This document shows positions 8,544 through 17,239 of a DNA stretch of 21,205 nt, one piece after another. Below the pieces are notes generated by a model. The model ran no database searches, was not told the origin of the DNA, and worked only from the letters and a program-made list of their open reading frames with translations. The translations under genes and the position numbers were made by a program. Position 1 is the first letter of the stretch; every line of letters begins with the position of its first letter. The stretch comes from Pavlovales sp. CCMP2436. Taxonomy: Eukaryota > Haptophyta > Pavlovophyceae > Pavlovales. The stretch lies in contig MU631340.1 of the NCBI GenBank assembly GCA_026770615.1, positions 80,293 to 101,497 on the forward strand, read 5' to 3'.

Positions 8544-11500
8544 CTACAGGGGCGGCGCACCCTGCTGCGCGCTCGCCGCGCCCCTCGTCGGATCGAGGTG
8601 GTCGGACGCGTGCGCGCCGAACTCGGCGCCGATCTCGTCCGCGCTCTCTACGCGGCAGAGGCAGACGCCATCCTCGCCGCCACCGCCGCCGTCGACAAAC
8701 TCGGCCGGCGGCGCGCACCCCTCGCACGCGAGCCAGACGCGCGTGGCACAGCCCTGCTCTGCCTCGAAGGCGTCGGCCTGCTCGTCGCCGCCGGTCGCGA
8801 AGTAGACGTGTGTGGCCGCCTTCTCGCCCTCGAGGCCCTCGGACCGCCGCTGCGCGCGCGCCATCCACAATGGCCGCGCGCGCTTGTCGGCGGGCGCGAG
8901 GCGCGAGAGCGGCTGTGCGCCCCACTCGAGTGGCACCCACACGCGCCGCCCCTCGCTGTCGCTCACGGCGCCGCGCGCGGTGCCGTCGGCCGCCGCCGTG
9001 CCTGCGTTGGGCCCCTCACGGCACGCGGCGAGCAGGCTGAGCTCGTTGGCAGCGCGGGCCTGCGCGGACAGCAGCGAGGCAGGAAGCAGCACCCACTCGC
9101 ACGCAACAACACCCCTGCAGCCCGTCTCGCTCGGCCCGCCCCCCCCCTCCGCGTCCAGCGCCCCCGCGCCCGCCCGCGGCGCGACAAACTCCGCCGCGAG
9201 CGAGCAGCTCACCGACTCGGCCGCCGCGCCCCGATCGCAGCTCGCGCGCAGCCGGAACGCCGCGCCCGCCGCGTGCAGCACACTCGCTAGCGATATCGCA
9301 AACTCGCTCGCGTCGCAGCGCGCAACGAGCTCGGCGGACGCGAGGCCCGCGCCGCCAGCTTGCGCCGCCGCCTCCCCCCCCGCCCCGGCACACGCGCGCA
9401 GCAGCGCGCTCGCCCGCAGAGGCGCTAGCGCGCCGAAGGGCACCTGCGAGCGCTCGGCCGTCCACTCCGCCCCCCCCGTCGCGCCGCTCGCACGCAGCCG
9501 CGCGAGCTCGGACGCCACCATCGCCGTGAGCTGCCTGGCCATCGCGTTGACGCGCAGGTCTGCGCTCAGGCCGTGCGCGAGCGCGGGGCTGACCCCAACG
9601 ACGGCGAGCAGCTCGCGCGCGACGGGCAGCGCGCTCGCGTCGGCGGGCAGCCACTGCGCCGAGAGGGCGAGCGCGCGCCGCACGAAGGAGGTGAGCTGCA
9701 GCCGCGCGTCCTGCGCGTCCAGCTCGTCGTCGCTCTCGTCGAGTCCCTCACCCTCGCCCTCGCCATAATCAGCGGAGCGCAGACCGGACATGGCCAGCGC
9801 GGACATCCCGAGGGTGGCTAGCTCCTCGCTCGCCGCCAAGCGTGCCACCGACCTGTGTGTGTGTGGGGGGGGGGGCGGGGTGTTCCTTCAGGCTTCCCTG
9901 TGATTCTGATTCTGATTCTTGTGTAAGTATGAGTCAAAGGTTGGGCAGAATATAAATAGTAATAATAAAAAGAAGAGCAGTAAAAGAACTCATCAAAGAA
10001 AAGAGAGAGAGAGAGAGAAAAAAAAGGAGAAAAAGAGAAAATAGGAGAAAAAAAGAGCAGACCGTCTGTGCGTCGCGACGGCGGCAAGGAGTCTGCTGAT
10101 CACGGGCGGCGGCAGCGGGGCAGGCAGCGGCTCGAGCAGCCCCAGCAACTCCAGCACGACCTATTTTTAGAGTATGAGTATGAGTATGAGTATTAGTTCG
10201 TGTGTGTGTGGGTGGGTGGGTGGGTGTTTGTATGCTGTGCGGTGTATATGTGTAGTGTGTGTGGGGATAAAGGGGTGCGATAAATACCATATCGTAGACC
10301 ACAAAAAGACAGAGAAATATTGGTTTGTTGATGTTCATAAACAAAGCTCATAAATAAAGCACGCGCAAAGTCAAACGTAAAGCAAAAAGCAAAAGCAAAA
10401 AAAAGTGAAGCAAAAAGAAAAGAATAGAGAAGATGAGGAAAGGAAAGTAAAATGAATAATAAAAAAAGCAAGAAAAAAGAGAAATAAAAGTACCGTGTCA
10501 TCGTCGACGTCGGGCTGCAGCTCGAAGAGGCGAAGGAAGCTCAGCGCGTGTGACTCCACGGGCGTCCCCGCAACCGCCGCCAGCCTGCCCGGCTCGTCCC
10601 TCTCCTCCTCCCCCGCCCCGCCAGCCTCCCTTGCCGGAGTTGATCCTACTTTGCCCGACTCGACCTCGGCCTCCAGGCGGTCCTCCAGGACAAGCGGAGT
10701 GCCCGCGGGCCCGTAGGCGCGGCTGGCGAGCTCTAGGGAGTCGCGCAGCCTATTATTTACAGCAGTGTGTATTTGGGAGGAGGGGGGGCTGAATTCAACT
10801 AATACAATTGGTGTCAATAACTACAAAGCGGAGCACCTGCGGGCCCTTAGGCGCAGCTGGCGAGTTCTAGCGAATTACGAAGCCTATATGATTTAGAATA
10901 TGATATATTAATATATGAATTAAGTGGATTCACAATGGAAGTGAATGCTGTAAATATAGCCCACACATTGTGAAATATAGCCCACACATTGTGAAATATA
11001 GCCCACACATTGTGAAATATAGCCCACACATTGTGAAATATAGCCCACACATTGCATAGCGGCTCAGAAGTGTCCAACAGGAGGTGTTCACTCGCAGGCG
11101 TGACACAGTCTGTTTTCTTTTTCAAGAACGGCCCTAGGAGAATGAAATGAAAAAGGAACGAGGCTGGGCGTGAGCAGACATGAGTCATGGCAGGAGAGAG
11201 AGGCGCAGCCTAGAGACCCCATGTTGGAAACCGTGGCCGTGGGAAGAAGATAGCAGCCGCCCCCGTGAAAAGTGACAGGCTCGGCGAGCTGCGCACAGCG
11301 CACATCATTCTAATATTATAATTTTTACAGCAGTTAGTTTGTAATCATAAAAGGTGAACTAGTGCTGTATTCGTATGAGCTGCAGCATAGCAGGGCAAAT
11401 CCGTATTGCATGTGTGATGCGTATTCAGCGAGACAATAAGAAGTAATGCAGCCTTCGTGTTGCAGTAAATAACTAATTTATATGAAAAATAAAATGTTAA

Positions 11501-12607
11501 AAAAAAGTGACGCACCTGCGCAGCGCGGCGAACGCCAGCACGTCGTGCGAGTCGTGCCGGTCCAGCCGCCACGCCTCGATGGCGGACAGGAGCGTCGCCT
11601 CCACCGCAGGGCTCAGCGAGTCGAGACTCAAGTGCTCCGCGGGCTCCGCGCCAAAACCCGAGCCGCTGTAGGCCAAGGCGCTCAATGGACTCAAGTCGCT
11701 CGTGGGCTCAGAGGGGGAGGGGCGGACGGAGCCCATCAGCGCGAGTAGCTCGATGAGGACGCCCTCGTCCGATTCCTGTGCAATAATAATCATCATTATT
11801 AATAATCCAACCAGGCTGAGCCGCTAAATAATAATCATTATATTGATGATGATCATGATGATGATGAGAATGATAGCAGCAACAACAACAATAACAACTA
11901 GGCAACAACAACAGCAGCAAGAAGGAAGAGGAGGAGAAGAAAATGGTCGGCTGGAGCGAGCATCTTCTCCTATTGCTCTTCTGCCCGCTCTATTTCAAGA
12001 AGAAAATGGAGCGAGCAGCTCGAGGAGAATCGTTTTGTCCGATTCCAAATGTGAGTTTATATATGAATGTAGGGGGGTTCTAGCTATGTATATAATATAT
12101 TAATATACAATATGATTCTACATCTTCTAGACTCCATATTGGATTATGAGCGGCACCTCGTTCGATTCCTACTTGCGCGTTTGGGTTACTTGAGGTGAAG
12201 TCTAGGGGTTGAGGTGTGAGGATCGCGTTTGAGATTTGGGTTGGGGTTTCGGTTTGGGGTCAGGGGGTAAGAGTGAGAATTTATTTTCGGATGTACTCAC
12301 ACCCTACCCACTTCGCACGCGCGCGGCTTGGATGGCATTCTTCTTCTTCTTCTTCTCCTTCTTCTTCTTACTAATACTATTATTATTATCATAACTATTA
12401 ATACTATTATTGCTATTATTACTATTATGACTATTATTAATATTATTTATTTTCGCAGCCGCAGGTGGGCAGAGTGTGTGTGCAAAGTGAATGCAAAATG
12501 GGTAGGAGGCAAGGAAGGTAATTTAGAGAGAGCACGAATAGGATGTTATGCCCGTTCGCCTTCGGGCTGCAAGTCGGCGGGGGACGCTAAAAAAACCAAT
12601 ATTAATA

Positions 12608-12638
<31 letters not shown>

Positions 12639-13895
12639 CGCACCTCGTCTGTGAGCGACCACTCGGCCAGTGCCCGCTTCACAAGCGCAGAGACCGTCTC
12701 CTCCGATTCATCCGCCAAGCCGGATGCTGCTCCAGCAGCTCCGGAGGCCCCAGCAGCTCCGGAGGAGGAGGAGGAGGAGGAGGAGGAGGGCCCCCCTATG
12801 CTGCGGAGGGAGGAGGCTGTGCGCACGAGGCGGCTAAGCGCGTGCAGCGCCAGATTGGCGTCACGCTGCGCGCTTATCGTGAGCTCGATGTCAGCATCCC
12901 ACTCGACGGACAGTTGCGAGCCGTCCTGCAGCCCGAGCCAGTGTGCGACGATCGTGCGCGCGTCGTCGGTGGACCCCAGGAGAGCGGCTGACTGGAGCGC
13001 GTCGCTCACGAGCGCACTCACGTCTACACGCGCGGAGAGCAGAGAGATAATCGCTCCAGTCGCGGCGGGCCCGCGCGTGAGCGCTTTGTCCCGTCCGAGG
13101 GCCACGGCAGAGGCAGCGTCGGCGTCCGTTTCGCGCTGCTCGCTGGCTGACAGGGACGAGACGCCAAAAGGGTTTATTTGTAGCCCGAGCGACGCGAGCA
13201 GACCCCTGCGCTGCCCCTTGATTGCCTGCGGCTCTCGTTCCACCCAGCTGCTCACAAGCTCGCCCCACGCCGCACCAGCGACGCGCGCATCCATGAGCGC
13301 GCGCTGGGCGCGAGCGCCGAGGCTGCCGGCAGCCGCGGGCGCAGCTGAGCCGACGAGGGCGCGGCGCGCTATGCGCTGCACGAACTGGCCAACAGCATCC
13401 GCCTCGGTGTCCATGGCGCTGAGGATTTGCGAGCTCTGCGTGCCGAGCTGTCGGCTCACGAACGGTGCCTGGTCTGAGCCAGCCCCCTCGTGCAGTAGCA
13501 GCGAAGTCGCGGCGAGCGCGTAGACCGCGGCGGAGTTGACTAGCTGATAGACGGAGCGCATTTCCACAGGCGGCGCAGGGCACAGGGCAGTGAGTGGCTG
13601 CGCGTTGGGAGGGCGAGGTGTGGGCGCGCCGCAAACATACCAGCTGGCTCAGCTTAAGCGCGTGACTCGAGCTACCCCCCCATGCGAGCGCGTCCCCCCC
13701 GTGGTGCACGGCGAGCAGCGCGGTGGCCGGGCCCCACGCTCCGCTGTCCTCCCCGGCAGAGGCCAGGGCGGCCAGGAGCCCGGCGATGACCAGCGCGCCA
13801 AACCCGTAGCGCGAGCAGACGCCGTACGGCTGCCTGCCCACCCGCGCCGCCGTCACGCCGACGTGCAGCAGCGCGGCGCACGCGGGTGCAGTCAT
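8544..13895 (-). CDS. Unrecognised ~1025-aa protein, six exons
   Basis: Minus-strand exons: 13895-13641, 13543-12644, 11775-11516, 10749-10494, 10160-10063 and 9852-8544. All junctions are GT-AG and all phases agree (0, 0, 2, 0, 2), giving 3078 nt with no internal stop. The small fifth exon (98 bp) reads VVLELLGLLEPLPAPLPPPV and starts without a start codon. I know no matching family. Residues 1-110 include two hydrophobic stretches (near 34-50 and 98-110), possibly a membrane anchor. Exon 2 is Ala/Ser-rich and helical, with a poly-Ser run near 338-346 encoded by a TCC/GGA repeat. The last exon is Ala-rich and contains RVWVPLEWGAQPLSRL and a C-terminal half with several Cys. An ATG at 14348 in the same frame would add 151 less gene-like residues; 13895 is preferred because base composition changes there. 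Confidence 0.7.
9853..10062 (-). other. Intron 5 of the six-exon gene
   Basis: 210 bp. The donor GTCTGC is followed at once by a T/C-rich tract and a CT dinucleotide run (10001-10018). The 3' end is a C run plus (CA)n before CACAG. Phase 2; the split codon is CG|G (Arg). Confidence 0.75.
10161..10493 (-). other. Intron 4 of the six-exon gene
   Basis: 333 bp, donor GTACTT, acceptor AAAAATAG. Pyrimidine-rich for about 120 bases after the donor. It contains GTATGA repeats (10171-10195) and a GTG/GGGT tract (10198-10265) on the plus strand. Confidence 0.75.
10692..10753 (-). repeat. Exon 4 start, parent of the intronic copy
   Basis: These 62 bases cover the first 58 bases of exon 4 and its AG acceptor. 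They match 10826-10887 without gaps at 51 of 62 positions (offset 134). Confidence 0.85.
10826..10887 (-). repeat. Degraded copy of exon 4 start inside intron 3
   Basis: It keeps the acceptor-like ATATAG|G and translates as RLRNSLELASCA followed by a stop; the true exon reads RLRDSLELASRA. Eleven differences, almost all from G/C in the exon to A/T in the copy, suggest neutral decay. Spliced in, it would truncate the protein. Confidence 0.85.
10951..11053 (+). repeat. 21-bp tandem repeat, five copies
   Basis: Unit GTGAAATATAGCCCACACATT; the first copy is slightly shorter and the other four are exact. It lies in intron 3 of the six-exon gene. There are no spacers, so it is a minisatellite. Confidence 0.95.
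12011..12046 (-). repeat. Degraded copy of exon 3 start inside intron 2
   Basis: It aligns without gaps to 11741-11776 at 26 of 36 positions. On the sense strand it reads ESDKTILLELLA, against ESDEGVLIELLA in the exon, then runs to a stop. The acceptor AG has become TG (CATTTG), so it cannot be spliced in at that boundary. Confidence 0.7.
12157..12168 (-). repeat. 12-nt copy of exon 3 start flanked by AG and GT
   Basis: Sense strand GAATCGAACGAG differs at one base from the first 12 bases of exon 3. It is preceded by GTAG and followed by GTGCCG. If used it would be a 12-nt, in-phase microexon (ESNE). This is short enough to be chance or a repeat remnant. Confidence 0.35.
12337..12369 (+). 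repeat. TTC microsatellite
   Basis: Imperfect TTC/CTT repeat within intron 2 of the six-exon gene, followed by an AT-rich TATTAT region to about 12450. Confidence 0.85.
12614..12637 (+). repeat. A24 homopolymer next to the intron 2 donor
   Basis: 24 consecutive A on the plus strand, so 24 T six bases after the exon 2 donor GT on the sense strand. Its exact length is uncertain because homopolymers are error-prone. Confidence 0.9.
13544..13640 (-). other. Intron 1 of the six-exon gene
   Basis: 97 bp with a strong donor GTATGT after LKLSQL and an acceptor TATCAG before LVNSAAVY; phase 0. Reading through would also be open for a while, so this boundary is less certain than the others. Confidence 0.6.
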
Positions 13896-14877
13896 CGAGC
13901 GCGTGCAACAAATCGACGAAATCAGCGTTGGTCGTTCTAGAAGCCACCATCCACGTCTCTGAGCTACACGTCTTGTCCCAGCCCTCCCAGCTGCCAGTGT
14001 AGACCAAGTCTGGTGGGGGACCGACTTGTGCGCGTGGAGGTGAACTGGCGCCCCAGTACGAGGAGTCTCGAGTGCCGCCACCGCCGTCGCGGATTTAAAT
14101 CTTGGAGTGTGTGCAGGGGCTGCAGACTGCTCTTCGTGAGGTATTACTGTAGGGCTCGGCCCCGCGCTGACCGGGGTGAATAAGATGCTATGCGCCCGGC
14201 AAAACCCGTTCCCGTGTATACAACGCTGCATGATAAGAACGCAGAATATTTGGCTAAACGTCAGCATAGCAGCGAGGTATAATTCTATTATGAGTGCCAG
14301 GACTGATGTCTGACGTCGGCCATGAGTGGAAAGCACGTGTTGAACCATGCTGAACCGCTATTATATTATGTACGAATCTTATTGATTTTATTCCGCTCGA
14401 ACCCCTCGTCGTCGTCGGTTCAGAACAACGTCACTCCGAGGAGTGTACCCGCCGTGCTAGCAGGTACCCGGGCTGCAATTTCTCCCAAATAACCTACCAG
14501 CCGGGTCCTTTTAACGAGCACAGACTGGACCACTTCAGCTCAAAAAGAGAGCAGGCTGGGCCTATGTGACACAGTGTGACACAATGCATATGACGTCGTC
14601 CGACTGTATTGGCGCCCATTTGCTATCATAATTATAAATATGCCGGACGCGGTCCGGGACAAGAATTAACTAGCGACGCATGGTGCGTGACTGATATACC
14701 GGATGCTCAAGGAGGCGGCTGGCACGCGTAAGGTGAGCGGCGGTCGAAAGGAAAGCGGCGCCGCTCCCGTGACACAGAGGGAGGGGCAGCAACGTGCTTG
14801 GTGCACAACGAGGCGGGACGCGCATCCGACCAATGCAGGGGCGTCTAAGGTTCTCTCGACGGTAGCACGCCTGTGGC
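13896..14877. other. Gap between two same-strand genes
   Basis: It holds the upstream region of the six-exon gene and the 3' flank of the armadillo/BTB gene. Minus-strand reading frames continue upstream of 13895 (to 14348) but with weaker codon bias. No tRNA fold or repeat array was found. CCTATGTGACA at 14560-14570 resembles sequence inside the MITE at 16686-16840. Confidence 0.45.
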
Positions 14878-15167
14878 TCACGCCGCGCGCGGCCGTTTGC
14901 GCGTCGAGCGCGAGCCGTCCGCCTGCGGGTCCAGCTGCGCGATGACGTCGGCCTGCTCTGCATTGACGCTGGCCTGCTTGACCGCGATGTCCTCCATGAT
15001 GGCCAGGGCGGCCTCAGGGTACTGCTCCCTGAACTCTTTCCACTCTGGCTGCTTGAGCACCGCTATCACATTCTGAGCCACCACCGTGTGCGCCGTGTCG
15101 ACGAGCTCCGGCACCTCGGCGGCGCACGGCTTGAGCTGCAGCAGCACGGCAAGGCAGTTGTCCGCAT

Positions 15168-15213
15168 AGAGCGAGTCGCGCACCGCGCGCAGAGCGAGTC
15201 GCGCACCGCGCGC
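15168..15213 (-). repeat. 23-bp perfect tandem duplication causing a frameshift
   Basis: 15168-15190 and 15191-15213 are identical. Because 23 is not a multiple of three, the second copy shifts the armadillo/BTB frame: RAVRDSL is read in one frame before it and again in the other after it. Confidence 0.95.
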
Positions 15214-15873
15214 TCGCACCGCTCGAACACGCGCGCCGCTGCGTCTGAGCCGGCACTGGGCGCGCCGTGCACCTTGGCCGCGAGGCAGAGCAGCTCGAGC
15301 CGCACGGCAAGGGAGGCCGGGAGCAGGGTCTGGCCCATTGCGTGCAGCTGGCCAAGCAGCGCGCGGTGCGCGGCCGACGAGAAGTCGGCGTCGGGCTTGA
15401 TGATGCGGCTGCCATTTTTGCCCTCGACCATGCCGCCGCACAACCGCCTCTCGTAATAGGGCGACGCATGCGCGAGCAGCAGCCGGCTGCCGCCAATCTC
15501 CTCGCCGTCCTTGCAGTGAAAGACCACGTCGTGCCCCTTCTCCACCGGGCCGGCGAGCGACGCGAGCGACGCGTAGCCCTCGACGTTTGCATCGCACTTG
15601 GCGCGCAGGTCACTGATCACGACATGCGTGTCTCCCAGCGCGCGCTCGGCGTCGCCCTGCGTTGGGCAGAGCGCGCGCAGCGCGATGCGCGCCTCGTCGG
15701 CCAACCCGCAGCCTGGCGCGTGCGCGGCAGCTGCAAGTGCGCCCGCAGCTCCGTGCTCCTCTGCCAGCTCACGCAGCCGCGGATCCGCAGCGAGGTCCTG
15801 CAAAGCGAAGCAGGCGTTCTCGCCGGCGTCGGCATCCGAGCAGGCGCGCGACGGGCTTACGAGCGCGATCAGC

Positions 15874-16366
15874 GGCGGCAGCGCGCCCGCCTCCACGATG
15901 AGCGCGCGGGTGGGTGCTTCGGAGCTGAGCCACGAGATTGCACCCGCTGCATTCCCCTTGCCCTCGTTGGTGCCAGTGCACAGCAGCGCCACGAGCATCG
16001 GCAGCGCGCCCGCCTGCACGAGGAGCGCGCGGGTGGGCGCGTCGCTGGCGAGCCATGAGATCGCACCCGCTGCGCTCGCCTTGCCATGCTTGGTGCCAGT
16101 GCGTAGCAGCGCCACAAGCGGCGGCAGCGCGCCCGCGCCCAGGATGAGCGCGCGGGTGGGTGAATCCTTGACGAGCTCAGCGATCGCATACGCTGAGTTC
16201 TCCTTGCCCTCCTCGGTGCCAGCCCGCAGCAGCGCCACGAGCAGCGGCAGCGCGCCCTCGCCCAAGAGGAGCGCGCGATTGGGCGCATCCAGTGCGAGCC
16301 ATGCAATCGTACCCGCTGCGCTCGCCTTGCCCTGCTCGGTGCCAGCACGCAGCGCCACGAGCAGCG
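15874..16366 (-). repeat. 123-bp coding repeats of armadillo units
   Basis: Four DNA-level repeats of about 123 bp match the 41-residue protein units. Their high similarity suggests recent unit duplication or gene conversion. Confidence 0.8.
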
Positions 16367-16685
16367 TCGACCAGCACGCCCGCCTTCACGATGGGGGCAC
16401 TCAGGCGGTGGTCGGCCTCGACCTGCTCTGCCAGCCCGGCTGCGGCGCTCGCCTGGTCAGCGCCGCCTGGTCCCCGCAGGCGCGCGATCATCGCCTGGAT
16501 GTTGGCCGCCATCGCGCGAGGTCTCGCGATGCGAACGGGCGGTGCGCTCCCGAGAGCGGGTGGTTGACCGTTTGGCGGCGGTGGATAAAACTCGTCTCGG
16601 GAACTCGACTCGTAATACCCCGGGACTTCCATGAGTTATGGGCCGCTGCCAATGTCCGTGTCATCAGAGCCCTCCGCCACTCTGG

Positions 16686-16840
16686 CCGGCTCTTAGAAAG
16701 CCCCGCAGGGCCCCCGGGGGCCCCGCCGGAGGCGCCTATGTGACTAACATATAACTAACTTGTCACATAGCCCGGGGGCCCACGGGGCCCCACGGATACC
16801 GCGGATAATCCCCGTACGTTACGCCTTTTCTAAGAGCCGG
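16686..16840. mobile_element. hAT-like MITE, 155 bp
   Basis: Perfect 14-bp terminal inverted repeats, CCGGCTCTTAGAAA at 16686-16699 and TTTCTAAGAGCCGG at 16827-16840, are flanked by identical 8-bp target site duplications CACTCTGG (16678-16685 and 16841-16848). Eight-base duplications are typical of hAT transposons. Inside are a GC-rich inverted repeat (GGGCCCCCGGGGGCCCC) and CTATGTGA/TCACATAG arms, so much of the element can fold. There is no coding capacity: it is non-autonomous. Confidence 0.8.
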
Positions 16841-16998
16841 CACTCTGGATGCAGGACTCTGTTCTTGCTTAATTACTTGCCGGCAAGAAAAACAAGCAGC
16901 AACTTAAAAACAGCGTTTCGGATCTCTATGTGACTAAGGTCTGCAGGCCGCGGCCACGTCCCCACCCATTTCGACCGAGCAGAGCCCCCGGAACACTT

Positions 16999-17090
16999 TA
17001 TCGGGAGCCCAAGTGTCCTCTCACTTGGGCTCTGTCTGCCATCCTGACGACTATAGGAACTTGCCACCCGTCCACAGAAAAGGCGGTTAC
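16999..17090 (+). repeat. 92-bp direct repeat, copy 1
   Basis: Identical over 92 bases to 17126-17217. It contains a perfect 11-bp hairpin, GAGCCCAAGTG / CACTTGGGCTC, at 17005-17032 with a 6-base loop TCCTCT. Confidence 0.95.
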
Positions 17091-17125
17091 AACCTGAACG
17101 TTGTCCCGTCCAGATTGGGCGAGGG

Positions 17126-17217
17126 TATCGGGAGCCCAAGTGTCCTCTCACTTGGGCTCTGTCTGCCATCCTGACGACTATAGGAACTTGCCACCCGTCC
17201 ACAGAAAAGGCGGTTAC
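17126..17217 (+). repeat. 92-bp direct repeat, copy 2
   Basis: Second copy, ending 22 bp downstream of the ADAT3 stop codon on that gene's strand, so it probably lies in its 3' untranslated region. The hairpin is at 17132-17159. Perfect identity points to a recent duplication or assembly redundancy; the 35-bp spacer is unrelated. Confidence 0.95.
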
Positions 17218-17239
17218 GCTTGCTCGCTCTATTTCTTAA

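Larger units (their letters stand above)
10750..11515 (-). other. Intron 3 of the six-exon gene
   Basis: 766 bp, donor GTGCGT followed by CAC and a T run, acceptor AATAATAG. The split codon AG|G restores Arg. It contains a degraded copy of the start of exon 4 and a five-copy 21-bp tandem array. Confidence 0.75.
11776..12643 (-). other. Intron 2 of the six-exon gene
   Basis: 868 bp, donor GTGCGC followed by 24 T on the sense strand, acceptor TTGCACAG. It is filled with ATG, CAA, TTC and TAT trinucleotide repeats, a G-rich segment at 12190-12275, and two copies of the start of exon 3 (12011-12046 and 12157-12168). Confidence 0.75.
14878..16632 (-). pseudogene. Armadillo-repeat/BTB protein gene, two frame breaks
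   Basis: Starts at ATG 16632 (MEVPGYY, Pro-rich leader, then MAANIQAMIARLRG). At about 16355-16380 the frame must move by one base to keep the armadillo pattern. It then has four 41-residue armadillo units, each with AGALP-LVALL...GT--GK--AAGAI-WL, at about 16370-15850, and a BTB/POZ domain at about 15530-15324 (DVVFHCKDG, SRLLLAHASPYYERRL). At 15168-15213 a 23-bp tandem duplication breaks the frame a second time. Past it, the other frame gives YADNCLAVLLQLKPCAAEV and a helical BACK-like end with PEWKEFREQYPEAAL, stopping at 14878. Armadillo plus BTB proteins commonly act as substrate adaptors of cullin-3 ubiquitin ligases. With both breaks the product would be truncated, so this is a pseudogene, a bad allele, or assembly error; length without the breaks would be about 576 aa. 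Confidence 0.7.
16633..17239. other. Upstream region of the BTB gene with mobile DNA
   Basis: It holds the MITE (16686-16840) and the 92-bp direct repeats. The MITE starts 54 bp upstream of the start codon, so it probably sits in the promoter or 5' untranslated region. Confidence 0.6.

Noticed and set aside
8812..9768. 318-aa plus-strand open frame
   Set aside because: Shadow of exon 6 of the minus-strand gene; Arg/Ser/Ala composition with no domain features.
10951..11053. Possible CRISPR array
   Set aside because: The 21-bp units abut without spacers in a eukaryotic intron; it is a minisatellite.
12651..13523. 290-aa plus-strand open frame
   Set aside because: Antisense to exon 2 of the six-exon gene, whose ends fit splice phase on both sides.
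14380..14420. Possible tRNA T-arm (GGGGTTCGAGC on the minus strand)
   Set aside because: The flanking bases do not pair as a T stem and no acceptor or anticodon arm can be drawn.
15598..16743. 381-aa plus-strand open frame
   Set aside because: It lies antisense to the armadillo repeats, and its Ser/Ala repeats are the mirror of the 123-bp units.
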